From Pseudomonadota bacterium (GTDB lineage: Bacteria > Pseudomonadota > Alphaproteobacteria > Rhizobiales > Devosiaceae): a stretch of DNA of 10,134 bases. The notes beneath the pieces were generated by a model, which made no database searches, had not been told where the DNA came from, and saw only the letters and a list, made by a program, of their open reading frames with translations. Below, one piece after another: positions 1 to 8,951 of the stretch (position 1 is the stretch's first letter; the number at the start of each line of letters is the position of its first letter). The stretch lies in contig JAEYXQ010000074.1 in NCBI GenBank assembly GCA_023431205.1, forward strand, positions 1 to 10,134, read 5' to 3'. Both the position numbers and the translations under genes were made by a program.

Positions 1-1057
1 GGACAAAAGCAACGACAACAACCATCACCAGCGACAGCGGCAGGAACAGCTTCCAGCCGATCCGCATCAGTTGGTCATAGCGGTAGCGGGGAACGATCGA
101 CTTCGTCATCGCAAAGAAGAAGAAGACGATCGAGAGTTTGAGGACAAACCACACCACGCCCGGGATCCAGGTGAAGGGCGGCAGGTCGATGGGTGCAGCC
201 CAGCCACCCAGGAACAGGATGGTGGTCATGGCGCACATCAGCAGGATCGAGATGTACTCGCCCAGCATGAACAGCATGTAGGGCGTGGCCGAGTACTCGG
301 TCATGAAGCCGGCGACCAGCTCCGACTCACCTTCTGCCAGGTCGAACGGCGGGCGGTTCGTCTCAGCCAGGGCCGAGATGTAGAACACGATGAACATCGG
401 GAACAGCGGCAGCCAGAACCAGTTCAGGAAGCTCAGCCACGGCACGCCGAGAGTGTGTGCGAGCCCCATCTCCTGCTGGGCGATCACGATCTCGCTGAGG
501 TTCAGCGACCCCACGCACAGCAGTACCGTGATGATCACGAGGCCGATGGACACTTCGTACGACACCATCTGCGCTGCCGAGCGCAACGAACCCAGGAACG
601 GGTACTTCGAGTTCGAAGCCCAGCCGCCGATGATCACGCCGTAGACGCCCAGCGACGAAATCGCCAGGAGGTAAAGGACGCCGAGATTGATGTCGGCCAT
701 TGCCCAGCCCGCATCGAGCGGGATGATGGCCCAGCCGGCCAGGGCAAGCGTCGCGGTGATCAGCGGCGCGAGGATGAACAGCACCTTGTCGGCACCAGCC
801 GGGATCACGGCTTCCTTCACCGCGAACTTCAGCAGGTCGGCGAAGCTCTGCAACAGGCCGAACGGCCCAACCACGTTGGGGCCGCGCCGGATCTGTACCG
901 CAGCCCAGACCTTGCGGTCGGCCAGCAGGATGAAGGCGGTGAACAGCAGCAACGCCACCAGAAGCAGCAGCGCCTTCCAGATGAAGCCCACCTGGACGCC
1001 AAGGCCCAGTACCGGGATGCCCAGTAGGTAGTCGAGGGCGGTGAGGATAAAGTCCAT
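1..1057 (-). CDS. nuoH: NADH-quinone oxidoreductase subunit H, 3' end cut by the window edge
   Basis: NuoH (ND1 homologue) is the membrane subunit of complex I that forms most of the quinone chamber and links it to the proton-pumping arm. Reading minus from the ATG at 1057-1055 gives 352 residues with no stop before the window edge. The usual family length is about 345-355, so only a few residues are missing. Visible marks are an N-terminal hydrophobic helix (about 4-24), a second one (about 28-46) followed by DRKVWAAVQIRRGPNVVGPFG (45-66, the conserved first loop), and the acidic quinone-chamber loop AETNRPPFDLAEGESELVAG (231-250). SIVPRYRYDQLMR lies near the C-terminus (about 320-332), and eight or so membrane helices can be counted. 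An AGGGG ribosome site (1068-1064) sits 6 nt before the ATG and overlaps the nuoG stop, 9 bp upstream, which suggests coupled translation. The longer reading frame in another phase over 363-1109 is a shadow of this gene. Confidence 0.97.
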   Translation of the reverse strand, partial: MDFILTALDYLLGIPVLGLGVQVGFIWKALLLLVALLLFTAFILLADRKVWAAVQIRRGPNVVGPFGLLQSFADLLKFAVKEAVIPAGADKVLFILAPLITATLALAGWAIIPLDAGWAMADINLGVLYLLAISSLGVYGVIIGGWASNSKYPFLGSLRSAAQMVSYEVSIGLVIITVLLCVGSLNLSEIVIAQQEMGLAHTLGVPWLSFLNWFWLPLFPMFIVFYISALAETNRPPFDLAEGESELVAGFMTEYSATPYMLFMLGEYISILLMCAMTTILFLGGWAAPIDLPPFTWIPGVVWFVLKLSIVFFFFAMTKSIVPRYRYDQLMRIGWKLFLPLSLVMVVVVAFV

Positions 1058-1066
1058 TGTGCTCCC

Positions 1067-3133
1067 CTACTCCGCCGCCTGCCGCAGCCCGGCCTGCAGA
1101 GCCGAACAATCGGCCATCACCGCAGAAGCCCGCGCGATGGGGTTGGTCAGGTAGAAATCCGTCACCGGGCTGGTGAAGGCTGCGGCGCGTGCCATCGACG
1201 TAGCGCCGGCCAGCCGTGCAACATCAGCGGGGTCGGCCGGAGCAACCGTCTCGAGCCGAGCCAGGTGCGGGTACTGCGCATACATCGCCGCCCGCAGTTG
1301 CGCCAGCGAGTTGAACGGCAGCGTCTGCCCGACCACAGCCGACAGGGCGCGAATGATGGCCCAGTCTTCCTTGGCTTCACCGGGCGGGAACACGGCACGA
1401 GTGGTCACCTGGACCCGCCCTTCCGTATTCACATAAGTGGCGCTCTTTTCTGTGTAGGCCGCTGCCGGCAGGATGATGTCGGCGCGGTTCGCACCGGCGT
1501 CGCCGTGCGTACCGATATAGACGACCAGCGTGTCGCCAAGACCCGACAGGTCGAACTCGTCCGCCCCGAGCAGGAAGAGGACGTCGACGCCACCGCTCAG
1601 CATCGCCGCAGTGTCGGCCGCGCCCTGGCCCGGAACGAAGCCGATGTCGAGCGCGCCCACGCGAGCTGCAGCGTTGTGGAGCACGGCAAAGCCGTTCCAG
1701 CCGTCCTCGATCTCGGAGTTGGATGTCGCCACCTTGGCAGCGAGCGACAGCACGTCACCAGTGGCGGCACCTTCGCCAACGATCACCAGCGGGCGCTTGG
1801 CCTTGCCCCAGAGTTCGGCGAACTCACCACGACCGGCGGCAAGCTCCGAAAGGGTATCCACGCCTGCGCCCAGATTAATGGTCGCATACGTCAAATCGGC
1901 TGGCTCACCGATCACACCGATGGGCAGGCCGGTGGCACGCCACACCTTGCGGATGCGGGCATTCAACACCGCCGCCTCACGGCGCGGATTGGTGCCGATC
2001 AGCAGAATGGCATCAGCTTCCTCGATACCGGCGATAGACGGATTGAAGATATAGCTGGCGCGCCCGGTAGCGGGCGACAGCGCTGAACCGGGACGGCGAG
2101 CGTCGACGTTCATCGAGCCGAGCGACGCCAGAAGCGACTTCAGCGCGAACATCTCCTCGACGCCTGCAAGATCACCGGCGATGGCACCGATGCGGGCACC
2201 CGGCTTCTTCACAGCCTTGCCGACGGCGGCAAAGGCCTCTTCCCAGCTGGCAGCGGCCAGCTTGCGGTTGCGGCGCACATAGGGGCGGTCAAGCCGCTGC
2301 GTCTTGAGGCCATCCCACACGAAGCGGGTCTTGTCGCTGATCCACTCTTCGTTGATGGCTTCGTTGACGCGCGGCAGGATGCGCATGACTTCGCGCCCGC
2401 GGCTGTCGACGCGTATAGCCGAGCCTACCGCATCCATGACGTCGATCGACTCGGTCTTGTTGAGTTCCCACGGACGGGCGTGGAAGGCGTAAGGCTTGCT
2501 GGTCAGTGCACCGACCGGGCAGAGGTCGATGACGTTGCCCTGCAACTCGCTGGTAAGAGCGCGCTCGAGGTAGGACGTGATCTCCGCGTCCTCGCCGCGA
2601 CCCAGCAGGCCCATTTCGGAAATGCCCGCAACTTCAGTGGTGAAGCGAACGCACCGGGTGCAGTGGATGCACCGGTTCATCGACGTCTTCACCAGCGGGC
2701 CGATATACTTGTCTTCGACGGCGCGCTTGTTCTCGGCGTAGCGGTTCTTGTCCACGCCATAGGCCATGGCCTGGTCCTGCAAGTCGCACTCGCCGCCCTG
2801 ATCGCAGATCGGGCAATCGAGCGGATGGTTGATCAGCAGGAACTCCATCACGCCTTCGCGGGCCTTCTTGACCATCGGCGTGTTGGTGAACATCTCCGGC
2901 GGCTCGCCATTGGGCCCCGGACGCAGGTCCTTCACGGACATGGCGCACGAAGCCTGCGGCTTCGGCGGGCCACCCTTCACTTCAACAAGGCACATGCGGC
3001 AATTGCCGGCAACCGACAGACGCTCATGGTAGCAGAAGCGCGGGATCTCGGCGCCGGCCGCCTCGGCAGCCTGCATCAGCGTATAATAGTCAGGAACTTC
3101 GACGAGTTGACCGTCGACCTTGATGCTTGCCAT
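1067..3133 (-). CDS. nuoG: NADH-quinone oxidoreductase subunit G, iron-sulfur electron-transfer subunit
   Basis: NuoG (75-kDa subunit homologue, 688 aa, normal for alphaproteobacteria) carries electrons from NuoE/F towards the quinone site in the peripheral arm of complex I. The N-terminal ferredoxin domain (about 1-78) has C34, C45, C48 and C63 for the [2Fe-2S] cluster N1b. Next comes the His-Cys3 motif for N5 (H103, C107, C110, C116) and then the ligands of N4 (C155, C158, C161, C205). Residues from about 215 on form the molybdopterin-oxidoreductase-like domain, which is not catalytic in complex I. I see no CxxCxxxC motif after C205, so the extra N7 cluster known from E. coli and Thermus appears absent, as in mitochondria. 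The ATG follows the nuoF stop by 4 bp, and the ribosome site GGAG overlaps that stop region 7 nt before the ATG. The stop is TAG at 1069-1067. Confidence 0.98.
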   Translation of the reverse strand: MASIKVDGQLVEVPDYYTLMQAAEAAGAEIPRFCYHERLSVAGNCRMCLVEVKGGPPKPQASCAMSVKDLRPGPNGEPPEMFTNTPMVKKAREGVMEFLLINHPLDCPICDQGGECDLQDQAMAYGVDKNRYAENKRAVEDKYIGPLVKTSMNRCIHCTRCVRFTTEVAGISEMGLLGRGEDAEITSYLERALTSELQGNVIDLCPVGALTSKPYAFHARPWELNKTESIDVMDAVGSAIRVDSRGREVMRILPRVNEAINEEWISDKTRFVWDGLKTQRLDRPYVRRNRKLAAASWEEAFAAVGKAVKKPGARIGAIAGDLAGVEEMFALKSLLASLGSMNVDARRPGSALSPATGRASYIFNPSIAGIEEADAILLIGTNPRREAAVLNARIRKVWRATGLPIGVIGEPADLTYATINLGAGVDTLSELAAGRGEFAELWGKAKRPLVIVGEGAATGDVLSLAAKVATSNSEIEDGWNGFAVLHNAAARVGALDIGFVPGQGAADTAAMLSGGVDVLFLLGADEFDLSGLGDTLVVYIGTHGDAGANRADIILPAAAYTEKSATYVNTEGRVQVTTRAVFPPGEAKEDWAIIRALSAVVGQTLPFNSLAQLRAAMYAQYPHLARLETVAPADPADVARLAGATSMARAAAFTSPVTDFYLTNPIARASAVMADCSALQAGLRQAAE

Positions 3134-3137
3134 GAAC

Positions 3138-4445
<1,308 letters not shown>

Positions 4446-4452
4446 TTCTCAC

Positions 4453-4458
4453 ACTCCT
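4453..4458 (-). promoter_or_regulatory. Ribosome binding site that fixes the TTG start of nuoF
   Basis: Read on the minus strand this is AGGAGT, a strong Shine-Dalgarno match 7 nt before the TTG at 4445. It lies across the end of nuoE (TAG at 4459-4457), so ribosomes ending nuoE could restart here. No ATG in frame is better placed: the next in-frame Met is at residue 69, inside the conserved FMN/NADH domain. Confidence 0.75.
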
Positions 4459-5836
4459 AACGCGACTTCTTGCCGAAGACGCGGATGTACTCTGCCTCGC
4501 CACCGCGGACGAGAACGTCGGCCTGCTTCAACCAGGTGTCGCGGGCAATCCGACCCTTCATGCTCAACCGCTCCTCCACCTCGTCGAAATCCTCGGGGGT
4601 GAGAGTTGCGACCTGGCTCCACTTGGTGATGCCGAGATCATTGAGGCGCTGCGCCATCACCGGACCGACACCGGTCAGCAACCGCAGGTCGTCCGGGCTG
4701 CCCTCTGGTGCGGTGAACAAGGGGCCGCTGCCACCATGCTCACGAACAGGGTTGATGGTCTCGGGCTCGGCCTGAACAGCCTTTTCCGGCTCCGGCGCCT
4801 TGCGCACCGGGTCACTTGAAGCAGCATCCGATGCGGCCTGGCTGACCGGCTTGCCTGGGGCACGCCCGCCATCGAGCTTGGAAGCGTCGCTCTCGGCACC
4901 GACGGCGCCGGGGCGCATGGCGTCGTTAGGCTTGCCGTCGGCATGTTCGCCTTCCTTGAAGCGCTGCTGCTCGGCTTCCGCCTTTTCCTGGGTGACCTTA
5001 GCCTGAGGCGCCGGACCCTTGAAGGCTGGAGCGGCTTCCTCGTTCACGTCGCTCGGGCGACCCTTGGTCGTCGGCGACTGCGGCGGGGCTCCCGCCCCTG
5101 TCGGTGCGGCGGCAGGCGACGCTGACGCCGGTGCCGGTTGTGCCGCAGGCGCCGGAGCCGGAGCCGCCGCGGGCGCCTCTGCCTCGGGCGGCGGAGGCGG
5201 CACGAACTTTTCGCGCTCAGCCGTCGCTGGCTCGAGCAGCGTCACCCGGCCGCCTTGCGGCGCCGCGTTGAGGCGTTCGATCTGGGTACCAGGGCGGATC
5301 GTATCGCCGCGGCCCGCATGAAACGCGTCGATGATCTCTTCGAGCCGCTGCGGAGTCAGGTCTTCATAGGTGTCCTTGAAGATCGTGACCATGGGAGCGT
5401 TCACGCAAGCCCCGGCGCATTCGACTTCTTCCCAGCTCAGCGCGCCGTCTTCGGTGCAGCTGAAGGGTTCCGGATGGATCTTGCTCTTGCAGACATCGAT
5501 CAGTTCGCCTGCCCCGCGCAGCATGCACGGCGTAGTGCCGCACACCTGCACGTGAGCGCGAGTGCCGACCGGCTGCAACAGGAACTGGGTGTAGAACGTC
5601 GCCACTTCGAGCACGCGGATATAGGCCATGCCGAGCATTTCCGCGACCTTCTCGATCACGGCACGGCTCACCCAGCCTTCCTGCTCCTGCGCGCGCATGA
5701 GCAGCGGAATCACGGCAGATTGCTGGCGGCCCGCGGGATAAAGCGCGATCCTGCCTTCGGCCCAGCGCCGATTTTCTTCATTGAATGCGAACACCGCCGG
5801 CTGAACCGACTCATCCGCAAGGCGCCGCGCAACCAT
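4457..5836 (-). CDS. nuoE: NADH-quinone oxidoreductase subunit E with long linker and C-terminal helix-hairpin-helix domain
   Basis: NuoE (24-kDa subunit homologue) carries the off-pathway [2Fe-2S] cluster N1a next to NuoF. The first ~200 residues are a complete NuoE: a helical N-terminus (FNEENRRWAEGRIALYP, about 18-34) and a thioredoxin-like domain with the four ligands C99, C104 (CGTTPC), C140 and C144 (CAGAC). The protein is 459 aa, far longer than the 160-240 aa of most NuoE. Residues about 212-380 are a low-complexity Ala/Pro/Glu linker with a run of six prolines near 213-218. Residues about 381-459 form a second domain (DDLRLLTGVGPVMAQRLNDLGI and following) that reads as a helix-hairpin-helix fold of the kind found as an add-on in several rhizobial proteins. 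Such extended NuoE are known in rhizobia; the role of the tail is unknown to me. The ATG overlaps the nuoD stop by one base (TGATG), and GAGAGG lies 10 nt upstream of it. Confidence 0.96.
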   Translation of the reverse strand: MVARRLADESVQPAVFAFNEENRRWAEGRIALYPAGRQQSAVIPLLMRAQEQEGWVSRAVIEKVAEMLGMAYIRVLEVATFYTQFLLQPVGTRAHVQVCGTTPCMLRGAGELIDVCKSKIHPEPFSCTEDGALSWEEVECAGACVNAPMVTIFKDTYEDLTPQRLEEIIDAFHAGRGDTIRPGTQIERLNAAPQGGRVTLLEPATAEREKFVPPPPPEAEAPAAAPAPAPAAQPAPASASPAAAPTGAGAPPQSPTTKGRPSDVNEEAAPAFKGPAPQAKVTQEKAEAEQQRFKEGEHADGKPNDAMRPGAVGAESDASKLDGGRAPGKPVSQAASDAASSDPVRKAPEPEKAVQAEPETINPVREHGGSGPLFTAPEGSPDDLRLLTGVGPVMAQRLNDLGITKWSQVATLTPEDFDEVEERLSMKGRIARDTWLKQADVLVRGGEAEYIRVFGKKSR

Positions 5837-7032
5837 CAGCGATCAACCTCTCCGAACACGATATCGAGCGAACCCAGGATCGCCGCCACGTCGGCCAGCA
5901 TGTGGCCCCGGCAGAGGAAATCCATGGCGCTCAGATGCGCGAACCCCGGCGCGCGGATGTGGCAGCGGTACGGCTTGTTGGTGCCGTCGCTGACCAGATA
6001 CACGCCGAACTCGCCCTTGGGGACCTCGACAGCGGCGTAGACCTCGCCGGCCGGCACCTTGAAGCCTTCGGTGTAAAGCTTGAAGTGATGGATCAGGGCT
6101 TCCATCGACTGCTTCATCTCACCGCGCTTGGGCGGCACGACCTTGCCGTCGAGCGAGGAGATAGGCCCCTGCCCTTCTGCCGAACTCAGCTTCTCCACGC
6201 ACTGGCGCATGATGCGAGTCGACTGGCGCATCTCCTCCATGCGGATAAGATAGCGGTCGTAGCAGTCACCGTTCTTGCCGATGGGGATATCGAAGTCCAG
6301 TTCGGCATAGCACTCGTAAGGCTGCGACTTGCGCAGGTCCCAGGCCGCACCCGAACCGCGCACCATGACGCCCGAGAAACCCATGTTCCAGGCATCTTCG
6401 AGTTTTACCACGCCGATATCGACGTTGCGCTGCTTGAAGATGCGGTTCTCCGTCAGGAGCATGTCGATATCGTCGAGCGCCTTGGTGAAGGTGTCGCAGA
6501 ACGCACCGATATCGTCGATCAGCGCCTGCGGCAGGTCCTGGTGCACCCCGCCCGGACGGAAATACGCCGCGTGCAGACGCGCTCCGGAGGCGCGCTCATA
6601 AAAGATCATGAGCTGCTCGCGCTGCTCGAAACCCCACAGGGGCGGCGTCAGCGCGCCGATGTCCATCGCCTGCGTGGTGACGTTCATCAGGTGGGCGAGC
6701 AAACGGCCAATCTCGGCATAGAGTACGCGGATCAGCTGGCCACGCTTGGGCACGGTGATGCCGAGGAGCTTCTCGATCGCCAGCGCATAAGCATGCTCCT
6801 GGTTCATCGGAGCCACATAGTCGAGGCGGTCGAAATAGGGCAGCGCCTGAAGGTAGGTCTTGGCCTCGATCAGCTTTTCGGTGCCGCGGTGCAACAGTCC
6901 CACATGCGGGTCAACCCGCTCCACGAGTTCGCCGTCGAGTTCCAGGATGAGGCGCAGCACACCGTGAGCCGACGGGTGAACCGGCCCGAAGTTGATGGTG
7001 AAGTTGCGGACGTCAGCTTCAGCTACACTCAT
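5836..7032 (-). CDS. nuoD: NADH-quinone oxidoreductase subunit D (49-kDa subunit homologue)
   Basis: NuoD lines the quinone-binding site together with NuoB at the base of the peripheral arm. I set the start at the ATG at 7032-7030, giving 398 aa. It overlaps the nuoC stop by 4 bp (ATGA) and has GAGAAGG 7 nt upstream. The open frame continues upstream to 7080, but those extra 16 residues overlap nuoC and look unlike the family. The protein begins MSVAEADVRNFTINFGPVHP, and the conserved HPSAHG loop gives H23. Y72 lies in FDRLDYV (67-73). The spacing of 49 residues equals that of the quinone-contacting His/Tyr pair of mitochondrial 49-kDa subunits (H59/Y108 in bovine numbering, from memory), so both functional residues appear kept. 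RGSGAAWDLR and CRGHMLADVAAILGSLDIVFGEVDR near the C-terminus are typical, the latter ending the protein. Confidence 0.98.
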   Translation of the reverse strand: MSVAEADVRNFTINFGPVHPSAHGVLRLILELDGELVERVDPHVGLLHRGTEKLIEAKTYLQALPYFDRLDYVAPMNQEHAYALAIEKLLGITVPKRGQLIRVLYAEIGRLLAHLMNVTTQAMDIGALTPPLWGFEQREQLMIFYERASGARLHAAYFRPGGVHQDLPQALIDDIGAFCDTFTKALDDIDMLLTENRIFKQRNVDIGVVKLEDAWNMGFSGVMVRGSGAAWDLRKSQPYECYAELDFDIPIGKNGDCYDRYLIRMEEMRQSTRIMRQCVEKLSSAEGQGPISSLDGKVVPPKRGEMKQSMEALIHHFKLYTEGFKVPAGEVYAAVEVPKGEFGVYLVSDGTNKPYRCHIRAPGFAHLSAMDFLCRGHMLADVAAILGSLDIVFGEVDR

Positions 7033-7646
7033 TGCTTGGCCTTCTCGTCGCCCGGCAGCACGTAATCCGTGCCCTCCCACGGCGACAAATAGTCGAACGT
7101 GCGGAATTCCTGCAGCAGCCGCACCGGCTCATAGACTACGCGCTTGCGCGATTCGTCATAACGAACCTCGACGAACCCTGTCATCGGGAAGTCCTTGCGC
7201 AACGGATGCCCGTCAAACCCGTAGTCCGTCAGGATGCGGCGCAGGTCGGGATGGCCAGAGAACATCACGCCGTAAAGGTCATAGGTCTCGCGCTCGAACC
7301 AGTCGGCGCCGCGAAACACGCCGGTAATACTTGGCACCGGTGTCATGTCATCGGTGCTCAGCTTTACTCGAATACGCTGATTCAGGTGCGGGCTGAGGAA
7401 GTGGTAGACGACCTCAAACCGTTCGTCGCGCGCGGGATAGTCGGCACCGCAGACGTCGATAAACGAAATAAAGCGACAAGCGGGATCATCCCGCAGAAAG
7501 GTCGCGACCTCAACGATCGACTCGCGCGCAACCGTCAACGTCAACTCGCCATAGGCGAACTCCCTTGCCAGCACTGCAGCCCCGAGGGCGCCAGCGATAT
7601 GCTCGCCGAGCGCCGGGAGCGGACCGAGCTCACTTGCCTCTGCCAT
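7029..7646 (-). CDS. nuoC: NADH-quinone oxidoreductase subunit C (30-kDa subunit homologue)
   Basis: NuoC is a cofactor-free structural subunit of the connecting module of complex I, packed against NuoD and NuoB. The protein is 205 aa, normal for alphaproteobacteria, and separate from NuoD (in E. coli the two are fused). The family signature is complete: WFERETYDLYGVMFSGHPDL (116-135), followed by RRILTDYGFDGHPLRKDFP (136-154). The ATG (7646-7644) comes 9 bp after the nuoB stop. The ribosome site TAGGGA overlaps that stop, with a 7-nt spacer. The stop overlaps the nuoD start by 4 bp. Confidence 0.98.
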   Translation of the reverse strand: MAEASELGPLPALGEHIAGALGAAVLAREFAYGELTLTVARESIVEVATFLRDDPACRFISFIDVCGADYPARDERFEVVYHFLSPHLNQRIRVKLSTDDMTPVPSITGVFRGADWFERETYDLYGVMFSGHPDLRRILTDYGFDGHPLRKDFPMTGFVEVRYDESRKRVVYEPVRLLQEFRTFDYLSPWEGTDYVLPGDEKAKQ

Positions 7647-7655
7647 AGCGTGTCC

Positions 7656-8237
7656 CTAGCGTTCGATCGTGCCGGTACGGCGAATTTTCTTCTGCAGCAA
7701 CAGGATGCCGTAGAGCAGCGCTTCGGCCGTCGGCGGGCAGCCCGGCACGTAGATGTCGACCGGCAGGATGCGATCACAGCCACGCACGACCGAGTAGGAA
7801 TAGTGGTAGTAGCCGCCGCCATTGGCACAACTGCCCATGGAGATGACATAGCGCGGCTCAGGCATCTGGTCGTAAACACGACGAAGGGCCGGCGCCATCT
7901 TGTTGGTCAAGGTGCCGGCAACGATGAGAACATCGGACTGACGCGGCGAGGCGCGCGGCGCCGTGCCGAAGCGCTCGACGTCGTAGCGCGGCATCGACAT
8001 CTGCATCATTTCGACGGCGCAGCAGGCGAGACCGGTCTGCATCCACATCAACGAGCCGGTACGGGCCCAGTTGACCAGTTGCGACAGGGTTGAAACGAGG
8101 AAGCCCTTGTCGGCGAGCTCGTCCGACACCTCGGTGAAGAACGGATCATCCGCACCAACGGGCTTGTTGGTCCTGGGGTCGATCGCACCCGTCGGGCGGG
8201 GCGCCACCAGCGTGGGGTTCGGCTGGCTCAATCCCAT
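7656..8237 (-). CDS. nuoB: NADH-quinone oxidoreductase subunit B, cluster N2 subunit
   Basis: NuoB (PSST homologue, 193 aa) holds [4Fe-4S] cluster N2, the last carrier before quinone. All four ligands are visible: the tandem C72-C73 (GLACCAVEMM), C137 (MGSCANGGGYYHYSYS) and C167 (VPGCPPTAEAL). The N-terminal ~35 residues, rich in Pro/Thr (TLVAPRPTGAIDPRTNKPVG), are the variable extension seen in rhizobial NuoB. The ATG at 8237-8235 lies inside the end of nuoA, an overlap of 10 bp, with AGGGAG 7 nt upstream. Such an overlap favours coupled translation of A and B. The C-terminus KKIRRTGTIER is typical. Confidence 0.98.
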   Translation of the reverse strand: MGLSQPNPTLVAPRPTGAIDPRTNKPVGADDPFFTEVSDELADKGFLVSTLSQLVNWARTGSLMWMQTGLACCAVEMMQMSMPRYDVERFGTAPRASPRQSDVLIVAGTLTNKMAPALRRVYDQMPEPRYVISMGSCANGGGYYHYSYSVVRGCDRILPVDIYVPGCPPTAEALLYGILLLQKKIRRTGTIER

Positions 8238-8593
8238 TCGAGAGCTCCCTTACGCCATTCATAAATGAAGCCGATGGTGAGAACGGCGAGGAAAATCATC
8301 ACCGACCAGAAGCCAAACCACCCGATGTCGTGGAAGGCGACGGCCCAGGGGAAGAGGAATGCCACTTCGAGGTCGAAGATAATGAACAGAATCGACACGA
8401 GGTAGAAGCGCACATCGAACTTCATGCGGGCGTCGTCGAAGGCATCGAAGCCGGCCTCGAACGCCGAAACCTTGTCTGGATCCGGCCGCTTCACGGCCAC
8501 AAGGAACGGAGCCACCAGAAGCGCGAGGCCAATTACCCCCGCCAAGCCGATAAACAGCACGATCGGCAGATAGTCGCTGAGCAGATCAGTCAT
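8228..8593 (-). CDS. nuoA: NADH-quinone oxidoreductase subunit A, small membrane subunit
   Basis: NuoA (ND3 homologue, 121 aa) is a three-helix membrane subunit at the junction of the peripheral and membrane arms. Its loop between helices 1 and 2 lies by the quinone channel. Helices are visible at about 9-33, 61-84 and 92-112. The loop contains KVSAFEAGFDAFDDARMKFD (41-60), which corresponds to the family's conserved YECGF-type loop; here Ala-47 stands where many homologues, including mitochondrial ND3, have Cys. Helix 2 has FDLEVAFLFPW (73-83), the conserved acidic signature. It is the first gene of the operon. Its ribosome site is modest (AGG 8 nt before the ATG), and a GC-rich hairpin lies just upstream. 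Confidence 0.97.
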   Translation of the reverse strand: MTDLLSDYLPIVLFIGLAGVIGLALLVAPFLVAVKRPDPDKVSAFEAGFDAFDDARMKFDVRFYLVSILFIIFDLEVAFLFPWAVAFHDIGWFGFWSVMIFLAVLTIGFIYEWRKGALEWD

Positions 8594-8861
8594 GCGGCAG
8601 CCTAGTCAGAGGGCCCCACCGCGGGGCCGGGCGTCGCGTGAGTTGCGCAGCGATTGGGGCCGCGAACCAACCCGACGAGTGATGGGTTTGGGCTTAGACC
8701 TTTGCCCAAGGCGTTTCAAGGGAAAGAAAATATGACCGGGACAATCAATATTGAGGCAGCCATGTTCTGGAAAACGGCCTTGCCTACAACCACGTATAGA
8801 GAGGCATTTCGTTGCGGCCCCGAGGGCTTCGACGAGAAAGCGCGAACTGCCTCGTGCCCGG
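8594..8861 (-). promoter_or_regulatory. Intergenic leader and presumed promoter region of the nuo operon
   Basis: This stretch separates the terminator of the upstream barrel gene from nuoA. Since the terminator is strong and eight tightly packed nuo genes follow, the operon promoter should lie here. I could not find a convincing -35/-10 pair; the most AT-rich part is 8718-8754, which is the likeliest place. It contains a perfect 10-bp palindrome, TCAATATTGA, at 8745-8754. Closer to the gene are two hairpins, a bulged one at about 8668-8692 and a GC-rich one at 8612-8628. No reading frame in this stretch looks like a gene, and I see no tRNA or known riboswitch. Confidence 0.5.
8612..8628 (-). 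other. GC-rich hairpin in the nuoA leader
   Basis: GGCCCC (8612-8617) pairs with GGGGCC (8623-8628) around a 5-nt loop. It ends 18 nt before the nuoA ATG, so a folded RNA would sit beside the ribosome site. No U-run follows, so it is not an intrinsic terminator. It may influence translation or messenger stability, which is inference. Confidence 0.4.
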
Positions 8862-8897
8862 CAAAAACCAAAACGGCGAACCGTTTCCGGTTCGCCG
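8862..8897 (-). terminator. Rho-independent terminator of the small barrel gene
   Basis: On the minus strand CGGCGAACCG pairs perfectly with CGGTTCGCCG (plus positions 8888-8897 and 8874-8883) around a GAAA tetraloop. The stem is followed at once by TTTTGGTTTTTG (8873-8862). A 10-bp GC-rich stem plus a T-rich tail is a textbook intrinsic terminator. It lies 54 bp after the stop of the barrel gene and before the nuo leader, so it should insulate the nuo operon from that gene. Confidence 0.88.
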
Positions 8898-8917
8898 CAT
8901 TGGGTTTGCAAGACGAG

Positions 8918-8940
8918 GACAGGGCGTTGACGCCCTGCCC
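8918..8940 (-). other. Second hairpin between the barrel gene stop and its terminator
   Basis: CAGGGCG and CGCCCTG form a 7-bp stem with a TTGA loop, extended past one mismatch by two G-C pairs. It starts about 11 nt after the TAA stop. No U-run follows on either strand, so it is probably not a terminator by itself. It may protect the messenger 3' end or help the terminator downstream. Confidence 0.45.
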
Positions 8941-8951
8941 AACTGCAAATC

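Noticed and set aside
363..1109. Minus-strand open frame of 248 codons near the left edge
   Set aside because: It is out of phase with nuoH, which covers the same bases with a full family match from 1057 to the edge.
5080..5203. Ala/Pro-rich repetitive stretch in nuoE as a possible repeat element or frameshift
   Set aside because: The frame stays open, the bases are not a regular tandem repeat, and the domain after it is intact, so it is a protein linker.
5785..7065. Plus-strand open frame of 426 codons antisense to nuoD and the start of nuoE
   Set aside because: It mirrors conserved complex I genes in a GC-rich genome, where antisense frames stay open by chance. It is rich in His/Arg/Gln and matches no family I know.
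7033..7080. N-terminal extension of nuoD by 16 residues from an upstream ATG
   Set aside because: The start at 7032 has a ribosome site and the typical ATGA overlap with the nuoC stop; the extension does not look like the family.
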